Shown in pieces: positions 1-10,802 of a stretch of 64,000 bases of DNA. The notes under the pieces are model-generated. The model saw only the letters and a list, made by a program, of their open reading frames with translations, searched no databases and was not told the DNA's origin. Source of the stretch: Gammaproteobacteria bacterium (GTDB taxonomy: Bacteria; Pseudomonadota; Gammaproteobacteria; Steroidobacterales; Foliamicaceae); assembly GCA_011523505.1 (NCBI GenBank), contig WTGP01000019.1, forward strand, positions 404,404 through 468,403, in the 5' to 3' direction. The stretch's first letter is position 1. Each line of letters begins with the position of its first letter. Position numbers and translations under genes: made by a program.

Positions 1-353
1 GACGCCACTTCCAGCAAGGCCCCGCGCATCTGGAGTTCCCGGCCTTGCTCCACTTCCAGCAACTCGACTTCGGCGGCGGTCAGCCCCGCGGTTGCCGGCA
101 CCAGGTCGAACCCGGCCGATTCGATCCTGATCACGCTCTCCGACGCCCGCGCCCGGCCCATCAGGAGTCCGTAAACGGATTCTCCGATGTCGTCGCGGCC
201 CACGCCGCAACCGGTGGTCGCGTTGGCTTGCGGGTCGAGATCGACCAGCAACACCTTGCGGTCCATTTGCGCAAGGCAGGCGGCCAGGTTGATGGCCGTC
301 GTGGTCTTGCCCACCCCGCCCTTGCGGTTGGCGATTGCGAAAGTGCGTTTCAC
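1..353 (-). CDS. parA: ParA-family chromosome partitioning ATPase (partial, 3' end outside window)
   Basis: Partial gene: about 117 N-terminal residues are present and the rest lies beyond base 1. Translation from a GTG at 353 gives a deviant Walker A box (KGGVGKTT, residues about 10-17) at the very N-terminus and the motif [12 protein letters not shown], both typical of ParA/Soj ATPases that move origin regions by working with ParB on parS sites. The start overlaps the rsmG stop codon by 4 nt (GTGA), so the two are translationally coupled. Its place after rsmG matches the conserved mnmG-rsmG-parA-parB order near bacterial origins. parB would be expected just outside the window. Confidence 0.93.
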   Translation of the reverse strand, partial: MKRTFAIANRKGGVGKTTTAINLAACLAQMDRKVLLVDLDPQANATTGCGVGRDDIGESVYGLLMGRARASESVIRIESAGFDLVPATAGLTAAEVELLEVEQGRELQMRGALLEVA

Positions 354-1039
354 GAGTCCGCTCCCGGTTCCGCCGCTTCCCGAGCGCATGCAAACACGGC
401 CACGTGCCGCTGCGCATCCAGGCCCGGCACGCCGACCGGATCGCACGATCGGCAATGAACGGCCGGCAACGCGAGCAATTGCCGGTTGGATGGACGGCGG
501 CCGAGCATGGCGACCAACGTTGATCCCCGGCGCAACAGGTGAGCGGCCATGGCTACGAGTTTCGGCAGCGGCGCCAATGCCCTCGCCACGATCGCGCGAG
601 GCGGCTCCTCCGGCCGGTAGCTTTCCAGGCGCTCGCGCACGATGCGCACATTGGGAAGATCAAGTTCGGAACAGGCGTGACGAAGAAACGCCGCTTTCCG
701 GGCGGCCGAATCCAGCAGCACCCATCTGCTTTCCGGACTCAGCAGCGCAAGCACGAGGCCGGGCAGCCCCGCTCCGCTGCCCGCGTCCAGCTTCGGCCCG
801 GGAGGCAGAAAGGGCAGCACCGCCGCGCTGTCCAGCACATGACGCACCACGAGCTCGTCGCGGGTCGCGCGCGCCGTCAGTCGCGACGCGCGGTTCCAGC
901 GTATCAGCATGTCCAGATAGGCGTTCAGCCGATCGATGTCGCGGGCGGCGGCGGACAGGCCCAATAGGGCAAAGCCTGACGCCAGCCGTTCGCTTGCATC
1001 GGCTTCGGCGGGAAGAGCGGCGCCCACTGGCACGCGCAT
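350..1039 (-). CDS. rsmG: 16S rRNA (guanine(527)-N(7))-methyltransferase RsmG (GidB)
   Basis: 229 residues, slightly longer than the usual 205-210. The SAM-binding glycine motif [12 protein letters not shown] follows the family sequence [15 protein letters not shown]. RsmG methylates N7 of G527 in 16S rRNA; loss gives low-level streptomycin resistance in other bacteria. The ATG abuts the stop codon of the upstream dual ABC ATPase with no gap, and the stop overlaps the parA start. The conserved partner mnmG is about 7.8 kb upstream instead of adjacent, because an ABC transporter block lies between them. Confidence 0.95.
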   Translation of the reverse strand: MRVPVGAALPAEADASERLASGFALLGLSAAARDIDRLNAYLDMLIRWNRASRLTARATRDELVVRHVLDSAAVLPFLPPGPKLDAGSGAGLPGLVLALLSPESRWVLLDSAARKAAFLRHACSELDLPNVRIVRERLESYRPEEPPRAIVARALAPLPKLVAMAAHLLRRGSTLVAMLGRRPSNRQLLALPAVHCRSCDPVGVPGLDAQRHVAVFACAREAAEPGADS

Positions 1040-2848
1040 TCATGCACGCCGTACGGCGATTTCTTCCGCGCGGTGGCAGGCCACCATGCCTTGCGCCAGC
1101 GTCCGCAGCCGCGGCGTTTCCTGCCTGCAGCGGTCGATCGCAAAAGTACAGCGGGCGGAAAAAGCGCATCCTGGCGGCGGGTTCAGCGGCGAGGGCGGCT
1201 CGCCCTCGAGCAGCTCCCGCTTGCGGGACCGCTCGACCGCTGGGTCGGGAATCGGCGCCGCCTCTATGAGCGCCCGGGTGTAAGGGTGCATGGGCCGTGC
1301 GTAGAGATGTTCGCTCTGTGCGATTTCCATCGCCCGGCCCAGGTACATCACGACCACCCGGTGGCTGATCTGTCGCACGACCGCGAGGTCGTGGGCGATG
1401 AAAATCAATGCCAGGCCGAGCTCGTCCTGCAGTTCCATCAGCAGGTCCACGATCTGGGCGCGAATGGACACGTCGAGCGCACTGACGGCCTCGTCGCAGA
1501 TCACCACCGCGGGCCCCGGCGCCAGCGCCCGGGCGATCCCGATACGTTGACACTGGCCGCCTGAGAACTCGTGCGGATACCGGTCCAGCTGCCCGGCCGT
1601 CAGGCCCACGCGATTCAGAATCCGCACCACCCGCTCGTCGCGCTCGGCCCTGGACAGGTCGGGCCGGCAGGCGCCCAGCGGTTCGGCCACGATCTGACGG
1701 GCGGTCATGCGCGGGTTCAGCGAAGCCAGGGGATCCTGAAAGATCATTTGCATATTGCGGCGTGCGGCCATCCAGGTCTTCCTGTCGGCGTCCTGAAGGT
1801 CTCCGCCCAGCAGTGTCACGCGCCCGGCGCTGGGGGGAACCAGTCCGATCACCGCCCGCGCCAGAGACGATTTGCCGCAGCCGGACTCGCCCACCACGCC
1901 CAGCGTTTCGCCGGGCGAGATCGCGAAGGTTCCCGTGGTTACCGCCTGAAGCTTCGGCCGGGGAGCGAAGAGCCGGGGGCGATCCAGGGTATAGACAACA
2001 TCCAGCCCCTCGACATCCAGGACCGGCCCGGCGCCGGCGGCGCGCTGCCCGCGGGGCCGCGCATCGCGGTCCAGCCGGGGGACGGCCGCTAGCAGGCGCT
2101 GCGTGTAGGGATGTTTCGGGGCGGCGTAGACCCGGTCCACGCTGCCGCGCTCCTTGCATTCGCCTTCCTGCATGACCAGCACGTCATCGCAGAAGCCGGC
2201 CACGATGCCGAGGTCGTGGGTAATGAAGATGATGGCGGCGTTGAAATCGCGCCGCAGCTCCTGCATGAGCGTGAGAATCTGCGCCTGCACGGTGACGTCC
2301 AGCGCGGTCGTGGGCTCGTCCGCGATCAGAAGCGCCGGCGTGCACAACAGGGCCGTCGCAATCGTGACGCGCTGGCGCATGCCTCCCGACAGCTCGTGCG
2401 GCCAGGACTGCAGGCGCTTGCCGGCGTCCGGGATCCGCACGGCTTCCAGCAACTCCCCGCAGCGCCTGAGCGCCTGCCTGCGGCTCATGCCCTCGTGCAA
2501 TTCCAGGACCTGGGCCATCTGCACGCCGATCTTCAGGTAGGGGTTCAGCGACGTCATCGGGTCCTGGAAGATCATCGCGATGCGGTTGCCGCGAATCCCC
2601 CGCAGGTCGCGGTCCGCCATGCCGATCAGTTCGCGCCCCTCGAAACGCGCGCTGCCGCTGCTGCGTCCGTTGTCCGCCAGCAGTCCCATGAGGCTCAGTA
2701 CCGTCTGGCTCTTGCCGGAACCGGACTCGCCCACGATGCCCAGCGTCTTGCCTGCCTGAAGACCGAAATCGATGCCGCGCACAGCATGCACCGTGCCGTC
2801 GGGGGTCGCGAAATCGACTTTCAGGTCCCGCACTTCGATCAGGGACAT
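1040..2848 (-). CDS. Oligopeptide/dipeptide ABC importer, fused double ATP-binding protein (OppD-OppF type)
   Basis: 602 residues holding two complete ABC ATPase domains in tandem. The first has Walker A GESGSGKS and signature LSGGMRQR; the second has Walker A GESGCGKS (about residue 320) and signature FSGGQCQR followed by the Walker B region [12 protein letters not shown]. Each domain ends with the C-terminal extension of OppD/OppF-like ATPases, with a Cys-rich end ([15 protein letters not shown]). Such fusions (as in YejF and GsiA) power peptide or related-solute uptake with two OppB/OppC permeases and a binding protein, all present upstream. The ATG overlaps nothing but directly abuts the oppC-like stop. 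Confidence 0.93.
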   Translation of the reverse strand: MSLIEVRDLKVDFATPDGTVHAVRGIDFGLQAGKTLGIVGESGSGKSQTVLSLMGLLADNGRSSGSARFEGRELIGMADRDLRGIRGNRIAMIFQDPMTSLNPYLKIGVQMAQVLELHEGMSRRQALRRCGELLEAVRIPDAGKRLQSWPHELSGGMRQRVTIATALLCTPALLIADEPTTALDVTVQAQILTLMQELRRDFNAAIIFITHDLGIVAGFCDDVLVMQEGECKERGSVDRVYAAPKHPYTQRLLAAVPRLDRDARPRGQRAAGAGPVLDVEGLDVVYTLDRPRLFAPRPKLQAVTTGTFAISPGETLGVVGESGCGKSSLARAVIGLVPPSAGRVTLLGGDLQDADRKTWMAARRNMQMIFQDPLASLNPRMTARQIVAEPLGACRPDLSRAERDERVVRILNRVGLTAGQLDRYPHEFSGGQCQRIGIARALAPGPAVVICDEAVSALDVSIRAQIVDLLMELQDELGLALIFIAHDLAVVRQISHRVVVMYLGRAMEIAQSEHLYARPMHPYTRALIEAAPIPDPAVERSRKRELLEGEPPSPLNPPPGCAFSARCTFAIDRCRQETPRLRTLAQGMVACHRAEEIAVRRA

Positions 2849-3751
2849 TCAGGCGCTCCTGTCGCGCGGGTCGAGCGCGTCCCGCAACCCGTCGCCGATG
2901 AAATTGCAGCAGAACAGGGTGGCGGCCAGGAAACCCGCGGGGAAGATCAAGCCCCAGGGTTCGTTCTCCATGGCCTTGGCCCCTTCGTTGACCAGCGCCC
3001 CCCAGGACGTCATGGGCTCCTGCACGCCCAGCCCCAGGAAGCTCAGGAAGGACTCCACCAGGATGACCTGCGGGATGGTGAGGGTCACGTACACCACCAC
3101 CACGCCGAACAGGTTGGGCACGATATGCCGGCGAATGATCCGGGGCGTGGTCACGCCGGCGGCCTGGGCGGCCTCGACGAACTCCCGGCGCTTGATGCTG
3201 AGCGTCTGGCCCCGGACGATGCGCGCCATGTCCAGCCAGTTGATCGCGCCGATCGCCACGAAGATCAGCGCGATGTTCCTGCCGAACAGCACCATCAGCA
3301 GGATCACCAGGAACATGAACGGCATGGCGTAGAGGATGTCGACGATGCGCATCATGACCTGGTCCACGCGCCCGCCGAGGTAGCCTGCGACAGCCCCGTA
3401 GCTGATGCCGATCACGAGGCTCACCGTGGTCGCCACCAGTCCCACCATCAGCGATATGCGCCCACCCACCAGCGTGCGCACGAAGAGGTCGCGTCCCAGG
3501 TCGTCGGTGCCGAAGAAGTGCGAGCCTTCGAAACTGGGCGGCACCGACACATAGTCCCAATCCAGCTTGTCGAATTCCACCGGCGACAGCTCGGGGCCGA
3601 ACACGCACAGCACCGCCACCACGGCCAGGATGATCGCGGCGCTCATGGCCGCGCGGTTGCGCTTCAGGGCGCGCCACGCGTCGCTCCACAAACCGCGTCC
3701 GGCGCCGGAAGCCTTCTGCAGCGCCACGCGGTTGACACGGGTCTTTCTCAT
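2849..3751 (-). CDS. Oligopeptide ABC transporter permease, OppC/DppC type
   Basis: 300 residues. After a short cytoplasmic N-terminus there is one membrane segment (about residues 34-55), a periplasmic stretch with the family motif HFFGTDDLGRDLF, then a block of membrane segments containing the EAA-like cytoplasmic loop (VEAAQAAGVTTPRIIRRHIVPN) that docks the ATPase. The C-terminus (FIGDGLRDALDPR) is the classic OppC ending. It sits between the oppB-like gene and the dual ATPase, in the same direction, and its stop codon abuts the ATPase start. The substrate cannot be told from sequence. Confidence 0.93.
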   Translation of the reverse strand: MRKTRVNRVALQKASGAGRGLWSDAWRALKRNRAAMSAAIILAVVAVLCVFGPELSPVEFDKLDWDYVSVPPSFEGSHFFGTDDLGRDLFVRTLVGGRISLMVGLVATTVSLVIGISYGAVAGYLGGRVDQVMMRIVDILYAMPFMFLVILLMVLFGRNIALIFVAIGAINWLDMARIVRGQTLSIKRREFVEAAQAAGVTTPRIIRRHIVPNLFGVVVVYVTLTIPQVILVESFLSFLGLGVQEPMTSWGALVNEGAKAMENEPWGLIFPAGFLAATLFCCNFIGDGLRDALDPRDRSA

Positions 3752-3773
3752 CTGCCTGAATGCCCCCGGACAG

Positions 3774-4712
3774 TCAGCTGCGCTGCCGGACCCTGGGGTC
3801 GAGGAAGCCGTAACAGATATCGACGAGGAAATTGAAGAGGATGATCAGCACTCCGTAGAAGACCACCACGCCCATCACCAGCGTGTAGTCGCGGTTCAGC
3901 GCGCCCTGCACGAAATGCCTGCCCAGCCCCGGCACCCCGAAGATCTGCTCGATCACGACCGAGCCGGTAATCACGGCCGCCGTGGCCGGCCCGAGGTAGG
4001 AGAGCACGGGCAGCAGGCCGGGCTTCAGCGCGTGGCGCAGCAATATCGTCGATTGCGCCAGGCCCTGTGCGCGCGCCATGCGGATGAAATTGCTCCGCAG
4101 CACTTCGATCATGCTGCCGCGGGTCAGCCGGGCGATATAGGCGATCTGCGGCAGCGCCAGCGCCACCACCGGCATCACCATGTTCGGCAACCGTTCGAAC
4201 AGGCTCTCCGACGGCCAGCCGCCTGCCGGAAGCCAGTCCAGATGCACCGCGAAGACCAGGATCAGCAGCGGACCGATGACGAAATTGGGAATCGATATGC
4301 CGGTCATGCTGGCGGCCATTACCGCATGGTCGGAGGTTCGGTTCTGCCGCAAGGCGGCCCAGCCGCCCGCGGACACTCCAATCAGCAGCGCCAGCAGCAT
4401 TGCGCAGGCGCCGAGTTGCAACGATACGGGGAAGCCCTCCCGAATCAGTTCGGTCACGGTCCGGTCGGTGTACTGGAACGAGGGCCCGAAGTCGCCCTGG
4501 GCGAGACCCGTGAGGTAGCGGCCCAATTGCTGAATCAGCGGTTCATCCAGGTGATAGGCCGCCCGGATCTTGGCCTCGATCTCCGGATGCAGGGTCTTCT
4601 CGGTATCGAAAGGTCCGCCCGGCGCCGCGCGAATCATGAAAAAAGCCAGCGCGATGAGAATCAGCAGCGTGGGGATCGCCGCGAACACGCGCCGCAAGGC
4701 GTATCGAAACAT
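3774..4712 (-). CDS. Oligopeptide ABC transporter permease, OppB/DppB type
   Basis: 312 residues with the standard OppB start (MFRYALRRVFAAIPTLLIL), a first membrane segment, a long periplasmic loop (HLDEPLIQQLGRYL) and then the permease core with EAA-loop residues (MARAQGLAQSTILLRHALKP). The ending VDICYGFLDPRVR is typical. It forms the heteromeric channel with the OppC-type permease 22 nt downstream. 64 nt separate it from the preceding ABC-2-like membrane gene, so it is probably part of the same transcript. Confidence 0.93.
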   Translation of the reverse strand: MFRYALRRVFAAIPTLLILIALAFFMIRAAPGGPFDTEKTLHPEIEAKIRAAYHLDEPLIQQLGRYLTGLAQGDFGPSFQYTDRTVTELIREGFPVSLQLGACAMLLALLIGVSAGGWAALRQNRTSDHAVMAASMTGISIPNFVIGPLLILVFAVHLDWLPAGGWPSESLFERLPNMVMPVVALALPQIAYIARLTRGSMIEVLRSNFIRMARAQGLAQSTILLRHALKPGLLPVLSYLGPATAAVITGSVVIEQIFGVPGLGRHFVQGALNRDYTLVMGVVVFYGVLIILFNFLVDICYGFLDPRVRQRS

Positions 4713-4776
4713 CAGCGCATCATACCCCGCTCATGGCTGCAAGCACCGGTGTCTTCCCGCCCTCTCGTGGGCCGCG

Positions 4777-6402
4777 TCAGCCCTCCGCTTCCAGCCAGCG
4801 CAGCCTCCGATTCAGCCGTCGGGGGAGCAGGGTCTCCATCAATACGACGCCGCTCGCGACGACGGCGAACGTTCCGATCGCCCATTCAGGCCGGGGATAA
4901 GCGAAAGACACATACGGCCCGATCAAGACGGACATCAGAACCAGGCCGAACATCTGGGCGGTCAACAGGCGCGTTTGCCGACTTTGCACCGGCCGCATCG
5001 TAAAGGGCAGCCGCGGCCACAGGTACTGGCTTACCTGCATCAGGAATACGCCGAGAAGCCCGACCAGAACCACGTGCGCCAATGCGTGCCAGACTGCCTC
5101 GAACAACCAGGCAAGACAGGCGCCCGCCAAGGCCAGGAAGGGCACAACGAAATACAGCGTCACGCAATGCCGTGCGTCGGCCGCCACACGCGCCCGGTCC
5201 ACGGGTGTGGAGAAGAAGATCCAGCCGGCGCGGTACGAGGTGCTCCAGTACAACTGTTCCAGCAGCATGGTCGGCGCCAGCAAAAGCGCGAAGTGAAAGC
5301 CGAGCAACGGCCAGACGCTGCTGCCGGGAACAAATGGATCGACGCTGCCCGTGTTCCGCATGGCAAGGATGAAATAGAACGCGATCAGCGGAACCAGGCC
5401 GAAAACGCTCATTCGAAACTGGGTATCGTGCCGGAACTGCCCGCGTATCAGTCCCGAGGCGACGCTGAGTCGGCCGAGCCCCTTCCGCTTGCCGGCTCGC
5501 CGGCGGCGCTTCGATTGTCGATCGGTGTCCACGCTCACCGATTCATCAAGCTTTTGCGCGGATGCGAGCGAGAGCCGGTCACGGGAAACACATCCAAGGG
5601 CGACCGGCGCGCCCAGCGCCAGCGCCGCGCACAGCCACCACTGCCCGGTCCCGCCCGCGCCGCCGATTAGGCTGGCCAGGCCCGCGAACCAGGCGCTCGG
5701 CAAGGCCAGCCACCAGCCTTCCGGCGCAAGACCCTCCATCGTCCGCAGGTACGGAGTCAGCCTGTCCATGAACAGCACCGGAACGAGATAAACAGCGCCC
5801 AGGAACAGTTGCGAGTAGGACATGGCGCGACCCAGCCGGCTCGCGCCCACCTTCTCGATCAGCCAGGCATAAATGCCGATCAGCGCCAACACGATCGACA
5901 GGAGCAGCAACCCCGCGGCCAACGCCAGTCCGATCGCGGCAAGCCAGCCGAACCGCACACCGCAAACCACGACGGACGGACCGACAATCAGGCCCGTGTT
6001 GATCCCCTGGTGGGCAAGAGTCACGGTCAGCCGCGCCAGCAGGTAGGTGCGGGGACTGACGGGCCGATGACCCAGAGCCCGGTAATCCATCGGCGAAATG
6101 GCGACGGCCTGAAAGTTGGCCAACAGCAGGAAGAACACCGCAATGGAGACAGTCGTGAGCGCGAAGAGGCCCAGCGGAAACGGTCCGGGAGCAAACGCTG
6201 TCACCGCGCCTACATAGACGCCCACGATGCCCAGGAAAATTCCCGTCATCCAGGAGACAAACCGCGTGCGTTTCCCCTGTTGCGTCATCTGCTCGGTTGA
6301 CAGTGAGGTGCGAAAGCCGACCTGGATCAGGACGCGCACCAGGGCCCGCCACTGCCGGTAATCGCCGCCCAGCGCGCCGATAACCGCCGGCACCGGGCTC
6401 AT
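4777..6402 (-). CDS. Polytopic membrane protein, probable ABC exporter permease
   Basis: 541 residues with about ten to twelve hydrophobic segments (for example around residues 50-115 and 150-235, and a C-terminal block), separated near the middle by a basic cytoplasmic stretch (DRQSKRRRRAGKRK). I do not recognise a named family. The start overlaps the stop of the preceding ABC ATPase gene by 4 nt (ATGA), so the two very likely form one transporter of ABC-2/exporter type. It is embedded inside an oligopeptide importer operon, which is unusual. Substrate unknown. Confidence 0.75.
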   Translation of the reverse strand: MSPVPAVIGALGGDYRQWRALVRVLIQVGFRTSLSTEQMTQQGKRTRFVSWMTGIFLGIVGVYVGAVTAFAPGPFPLGLFALTTVSIAVFFLLLANFQAVAISPMDYRALGHRPVSPRTYLLARLTVTLAHQGINTGLIVGPSVVVCGVRFGWLAAIGLALAAGLLLLSIVLALIGIYAWLIEKVGASRLGRAMSYSQLFLGAVYLVPVLFMDRLTPYLRTMEGLAPEGWWLALPSAWFAGLASLIGGAGGTGQWWLCAALALGAPVALGCVSRDRLSLASAQKLDESVSVDTDRQSKRRRRAGKRKGLGRLSVASGLIRGQFRHDTQFRMSVFGLVPLIAFYFILAMRNTGSVDPFVPGSSVWPLLGFHFALLLAPTMLLEQLYWSTSYRAGWIFFSTPVDRARVAADARHCVTLYFVVPFLALAGACLAWLFEAVWHALAHVVLVGLLGVFLMQVSQYLWPRLPFTMRPVQSRQTRLLTAQMFGLVLMSVLIGPYVSFAYPRPEWAIGTFAVVASGVVLMETLLPRRLNRRLRWLEAEG

Positions 6403-7169
6403 TGCAGGGCCACCAGGAGTTCCCGCGCCACGGCCTCCGTATCGCGCACGCCGGTGAGTTGCACGAAGGCGTCCTCCAGCGTCTCGACGCCGTGTTCGGC
6501 GGCGATCTGCTCCGGTGCGCCGCCGGCCACCTGCCGGCCTTCATGGATGATGACGACGCGGGTGCATACCCGCTCGATGACGTCGAGAATGTGAGAGCAG
6601 AACAGAATGGCGCGCCCCTGGTCCGCGAGCTCCCGCAACAGGGTCTTGACCACCAGCGCGGCGTTGGGATCCAGCCCGTTCAGCGGCTCATCGAGAAACA
6701 GCACCTGCGGATTGCTCAGCAGGGCCGCGCTGATCAGAACCTTCTGCTTCATCCCCTTTGAGAATCCGCTGATCAGCCGGTCCCGCGCATCGACGATTCC
6801 GAACAGTTCCAGGAAACGGTCGGCCCGACGGTCGGCATCTCCGCGACGCATCCCGTACAGGCTCCCGATCATGCGCAGGAACTCCGCGGCGCTGAGCGAT
6901 TCGTAGAGCGCCCCGCTCTCCGGCACATAGCCCAGGCAGTGCTTTGCGGCGACCGGATCCTTGCTCACATCGATCCCGCAAATCCGCGCCTGCCCCGACG
7001 CCGGCTGAATCATGCCGGTCAGCATTTTCACGGTGGTGGTCTTGCCGGCCCCGTTGGGCCCCAAAAACCCCAGGATTTCGCCCGCCTCCACGCTCAAGTC
7101 CAGTCCATCGACGGCAAGCAGTTCGCCGTAGGACTTGCTCAGTCCCCTTGCTTCAATCATCGCGCCCAA
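6399..7169 (-). CDS. ABC transporter ATP-binding protein (exporter, CcmA/YhaQ type)
   Basis: Single ABC ATPase of about 256 residues: Walker A GPNGAGKTTT, Q-loop region YVPESGALYESLSAAEFLRM, signature-like FSKGMKQK, Walker B VLFLDEPLNGLDP and switch His in LFCSHIL. The signature FSKGM is typical of ABC-2 exporter and drug-efflux ATPases, not importers. The start is set at a TTG (7169) because a GGAGGA Shine-Dalgarno lies 6 nt upstream of it; an in-frame ATG at 7160 is the alternative. The stop overlaps the following membrane gene by 4 nt, and the two should form one transporter. Confidence 0.9.
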   Translation of the reverse strand: MGAMIEARGLSKSYGELLAVDGLDLSVEAGEILGFLGPNGAGKTTTVKMLTGMIQPASGQARICGIDVSKDPVAAKHCLGYVPESGALYESLSAAEFLRMIGSLYGMRRGDADRRADRFLELFGIVDARDRLISGFSKGMKQKVLISAALLSNPQVLFLDEPLNGLDPNAALVVKTLLRELADQGRAILFCSHILDVIERVCTRVVIIHEGRQVAGGAPEQIAAEHGVETLEDAFVQLTGVRDTEAVARELLVALQ

Positions 7170-7224
7170 GAGAAATCCTCCTTGTTGCCGTGGGCACCGC
7201 AATCCCTTTGTTGTTATTGGTCCG

Positions 7225-8871
7225 CTAGTGTTTCAGGATACTCAAGTGCCGTGCGTAGATGTGATCCATGATATTACCTTCGTAGCCGTGCACCCAGGGC
7301 TTGACCATTCGCTTGGTGACGTAGAAGTACAGCGGCAGGATGGGTTGGTCCGCCAGCATCAGCCGCTCCGCTTCCCGAAGGTATTCGGCCCGGCGCAGCA
7401 CGTCCGGTTCCGCGGACGCGGAGGCCAGCAACGCATCGTAGCGCGGATTGTCGTAACCCGAATCGTTCTGTTCGTTGGTCGATTCCAGCAACTGCGCGAA
7501 GGTATAGGCGTCCTCGTAGTCGCCGATCCAGCCGGCCCGGAAAATCTCGGTTTCGAGCTTGGCCTTGCGGGTTTCCAGGAACACCTTCCATTCCTGGTTC
7601 GCAAGCGTGGTCTCCATGCCCAGGACCTCCTTCCACATGTACCGGAGCGCGATGGCGATTCGTTTGTGATTGTCGTGGGTGTTGTACAGCACTTCGACCG
7701 TGAGCGGATTCTCCTCGGAATAGCCCGCTTCGGCGTAAAGCCGTCTTGCCTCCGCCTCGCGTTGTTCCTGGGTCCAGCCGGCCTCTTCGGGCTCCTGCTG
7801 CGCGTATCCGCGCACCGGCGGCACCCAGCTGTACGCGACCGGTTCGCCGGCGCCGCTCACGACCCGCGCAATGATGTCGCGGTCCACCGCCAGCGACAGC
7901 GCGCGGCGGAGTCCCGGCTGGTCCGCAAACGGCGGACGCGTGGTATTGAAGCCGAAGTAGTACGTGCCCAGGTACGGCGTGACCCGGAACTCCTCGGCCA
8001 GGTTGGCGCGGATCCACTTGAGTTGCTTCTGCGGAATCGTGGCGGTGATGTCCAGCTCGTCCGCGCGGTAGCGTTTGAGTTCCGCGTCCTGGTTCTCGAT
8101 CGCGTAGTAATAGACCTCGTCGATGGTCGTGTTGGCGTTGTCCCGGTAGTGGGGATTTCGCTCGATGTGGATGTGCGACTGAACGACCCAGCCCCGGAGC
8201 TGGTACGCGCCGTTGCCCACATGGGTCTCAACCCGCGACCAGTTGCTGCCGTGCCGCTCCACCACTCCGCGATGCACGGCATAGCAGGTCGAGTGGGTAA
8301 GCAGTCCGAGCATGTACGGCGTGGGGGCGTTGAGGTGGATCACGAAGGTCCGCTCGTCCACCGCCTCCACACCCAGCTCCTCCGGCGGGAGTTCGCCGGC
8401 GATGACTTCGCGGGCGTTGCGGATCGGCGCCAGCACGCTGGAGTAGCGCGACAGCGTGTTCGGATCCGCGCTGCGGCGCAGGCCGTACTCGAAGTCGAAG
8501 GCGGTCACCGGATCGCCGTTGCTCCAGCGACCGTCGGGCCGCATGATGAAGGTATACGTCAGGCCGTCTTCGGATATCGTCCAGCTCTCGGCCGCCCCGG
8601 GAATCAACTCGCCGTTCGGCGCTTCACCGACCAGCCCCTCGAACAGGTCGCGCAGAATATTCGAGGACGGAACACCTTCGGCCCGGTGCGGGTCCAGCGT
8701 CTGCGGCTCAGTACCGTTGCCCCGGTGCAAAACCTGCTCGTCCGCCAGCTCCAGCCCCGACTCGCCGCCGATAGGGCCGTAACGTACCGGCGTCTGTTCC
8801 GTTCCGCCGCCGCCGCAGCCGCCGAGAACCAGCGCCAGTGAGCCGGCCCCAATGAGGATTTTCACGCGCAT
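7225..8871 (-). CDS. Oligopeptide ABC transporter substrate-binding lipoprotein (OppA/SBP_bac_5 family)
   Basis: 548 residues. A lipoprotein signal peptide ends in the lipobox LVLGGC (Cys about 19), anchoring the protein outside the inner membrane. The mature part has SBP family 5 hallmarks: [36 protein letters not shown] and [23 protein letters not shown] (motifs in order from about residue 53). It captures peptides or related ligands for the OppB/C permeases downstream. The ATG at 8871 is supported by AGGAG 5 nt upstream; it overlaps the end of mnmG by 10 nt. Peptide specificity cannot be inferred. Confidence 0.94.
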   Translation of the reverse strand: MRVKILIGAGSLALVLGGCGGGGTEQTPVRYGPIGGESGLELADEQVLHRGNGTEPQTLDPHRAEGVPSSNILRDLFEGLVGEAPNGELIPGAAESWTISEDGLTYTFIMRPDGRWSNGDPVTAFDFEYGLRRSADPNTLSRYSSVLAPIRNAREVIAGELPPEELGVEAVDERTFVIHLNAPTPYMLGLLTHSTCYAVHRGVVERHGSNWSRVETHVGNGAYQLRGWVVQSHIHIERNPHYRDNANTTIDEVYYYAIENQDAELKRYRADELDITATIPQKQLKWIRANLAEEFRVTPYLGTYYFGFNTTRPPFADQPGLRRALSLAVDRDIIARVVSGAGEPVAYSWVPPVRGYAQQEPEEAGWTQEQREAEARRLYAEAGYSEENPLTVEVLYNTHDNHKRIAIALRYMWKEVLGMETTLANQEWKVFLETRKAKLETEIFRAGWIGDYEDAYTFAQLLESTNEQNDSGYDNPRYDALLASASAEPDVLRRAEYLREAERLMLADQPILPLYFYVTKRMVKPWVHGYEGNIMDHIYARHLSILKH

Positions 8872-10733
8872 TTGAGCTCCTGTTTCTTCAGGTAAACCAG
8901 CAACTGGGACACCGCCGCCGGCGTCATCCCCGGGATCCGCTCCGCCTGGCCAATGGTGGCCGGCCTGGCTTGCGAGAGTTTCTCGCGCACCTCATTGGAC
9001 AGGCCCCGCACCACACCGTAGTCCATTTCCGCCGGCAGGCGAGTGCCCCTCATCCGGCGATTGCGCCTGATTTCCGCTCCCTGGCGCTTGAGATAGCCGG
9101 CGTAGCGAACCTCGATCTCCACCGCTTCTTCGATCTGCCGGGCCAGCTCCGGCCACTCGTCCTTCGCCTCGGGGCGCGCGCCCGCAGCGGGCAGGTCCGT
9201 CACGCGGCGATAGTCCCAGTCCGGGCGGCGCAGCAGGCTCAGGGCGCTGCAGGCGCCGCTTGCGGCAGCTCCGGGATCCGGAATCCTGCACTGCTCAAGC
9301 CGCTCCCGTTCCTTCGCGATCGCCTCCTGCTTGAGGCAGAAGGCCTTCCACCGCTCCTCCCCGATCAGCCCAAGCCGCCTCCCTTCGGGCGTCAGGCGAG
9401 CGTCGGCATTGTCTTCGCGCAACCGCAGGCGGTACTCGGCGCGGCTTGTGAACATCCGGTACGGCTCGGTGACGCCGCGGGTCACGAGGTCGTCCACCAG
9501 CACGCCCATGTAGGCCTCCTCGCGACCGGGCGCGAAGGCCGGCTCGCCACGCTCGGCCAGCACCGCGTTGATTCCGGCCAGCAGGCCCTGCGCGGCGGCC
9601 TCCTCGTAACCGGTGGTGCCGTTGATCTGTCCGGCGAAGTAGAGTCCCGCCACGGCCTGCGTCTGCAGGTCGGGGCCCAGTTCCCGCGGATCGAAATAGT
9701 CGTACTCGATCGCGTAGCCGGGACTGGTCATGCGGGCCCGCTCGAATCCCGGAATCGTGGCCAGGAACTCAAGCTGGACGTCCGCCGGAAGGCTGGTCGA
9801 AATGCCGTTGGGATAGACCTCGGAGGTGGTCAGCCCCTCCGGTTCAACGAAAATCTGGTGCGAATCGCGATCCGCGAAGCGCACGACCTTGTCCTCCAGC
9901 GAAGGACAATAACGGGGCCCGACGCCCTCAATGGCGCCGCTGTACATCGGAGACTGGTCCAGCCTCGCCCGAACGATCTCGTGGGTGGCTTCGGTGGTGC
10001 GGGTGATGTGACATTCCACCTGGCGCGGGTGGTGCTCATGACGTCCCATGAACGAGAACACCGGCCGCGGCCGGTCCCCCGGCTGTCTGCGCATGACCGA
10101 AAAATCGACGGTTCTTCCGTCCAGCCGGGGCGGCGTTCCGGTCTTGAGCCTCCCCACCGGCAGGTCCAGTGCCCGCAATCGCCCGGCAAGGCGGTTGGCC
10201 GGCGGGTCTCCGGCCCGGCCGGCGGCATGACGCTCGCTGCCCACGTGGATCTGTCCGCCCAGGAAGGTCCCGACCGTCAGCACCACGGCCCCGGCGCGGA
10301 ACTCCTGTCCCGTGCGGGTCCTGACCCCGGCCATGCGGTGCCGTTCGATCACCAGGTCGTCGACGCTGTCCTGGAACAGCGTCAGTCCACGGGCCGATTC
10401 CAGCCCTTTGCGTATGGCCGCCTTGTACAGCAAGCGGTCGGCCTGCGCCCGGGTGGCGCGCACCGCCGGTCCCTTGCTGGCGTTGAGCCGGCGGAAATGG
10501 ATTCCGGCGCGATCGGCCGCCGTCGCAATGGCTCCGCCAAGCGCGTCGATCTCGCGCGCCAGGTGGCCCTTGCCGACGCCGCCGATTGCCGGATTGCAGC
10601 TCATCTGCCCGAGCGTGTCCAGGCTGTGCGTAATCAGCAGAACGCGCGCTCCCATGCGTGAGCCCGCCAGCGCCGCTTCGGTGCCGGCGTGACCGCCACC
10701 CACAACGATTACATCAAATTCCGCCTGGCTCAT
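8862..10733 (-). CDS. mnmG: tRNA uridine-5-carboxymethylaminomethyl(34) synthesis enzyme MnmG (GidA)
   Basis: 623 residues from the chosen ATG. The N-terminus has the FAD dinucleotide fold ([15 protein letters not shown]), followed by the GidA signatures [13 protein letters not shown] and [14 protein letters not shown], and further on [17 protein letters not shown]. With MnmE it installs the cmnm5 group on U34 of several tRNAs, using FAD, methylene-THF and glycine. An in-frame ATG 24 nt upstream is less likely because family members begin a few residues before the FAD motif. It lies 69 nt after mnmE; its 3' end overlaps the oppA-like gene. Confidence 0.97.
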   Translation of the reverse strand: MSQAEFDVIVVGGGHAGTEAALAGSRMGARVLLITHSLDTLGQMSCNPAIGGVGKGHLAREIDALGGAIATAADRAGIHFRRLNASKGPAVRATRAQADRLLYKAAIRKGLESARGLTLFQDSVDDLVIERHRMAGVRTRTGQEFRAGAVVLTVGTFLGGQIHVGSERHAAGRAGDPPANRLAGRLRALDLPVGRLKTGTPPRLDGRTVDFSVMRRQPGDRPRPVFSFMGRHEHHPRQVECHITRTTEATHEIVRARLDQSPMYSGAIEGVGPRYCPSLEDKVVRFADRDSHQIFVEPEGLTTSEVYPNGISTSLPADVQLEFLATIPGFERARMTSPGYAIEYDYFDPRELGPDLQTQAVAGLYFAGQINGTTGYEEAAAQGLLAGINAVLAERGEPAFAPGREEAYMGVLVDDLVTRGVTEPYRMFTSRAEYRLRLREDNADARLTPEGRRLGLIGEERWKAFCLKQEAIAKERERLEQCRIPDPGAAASGACSALSLLRRPDWDYRRVTDLPAAGARPEAKDEWPELARQIEEAVEIEVRYAGYLKRQGAEIRRNRRMRGTRLPAEMDYGVVRGLSNEVREKLSQARPATIGQAERIPGMTPAAVSQLLVYLKKQELKCA

Positions 10734-10802
10734 CGATCCGGTTGCCCATTCCCGCAAGGCGCGGTCTTGCTCGAGGCCGACCCTGCGTCAGCCGGCAGGA
10801 TT

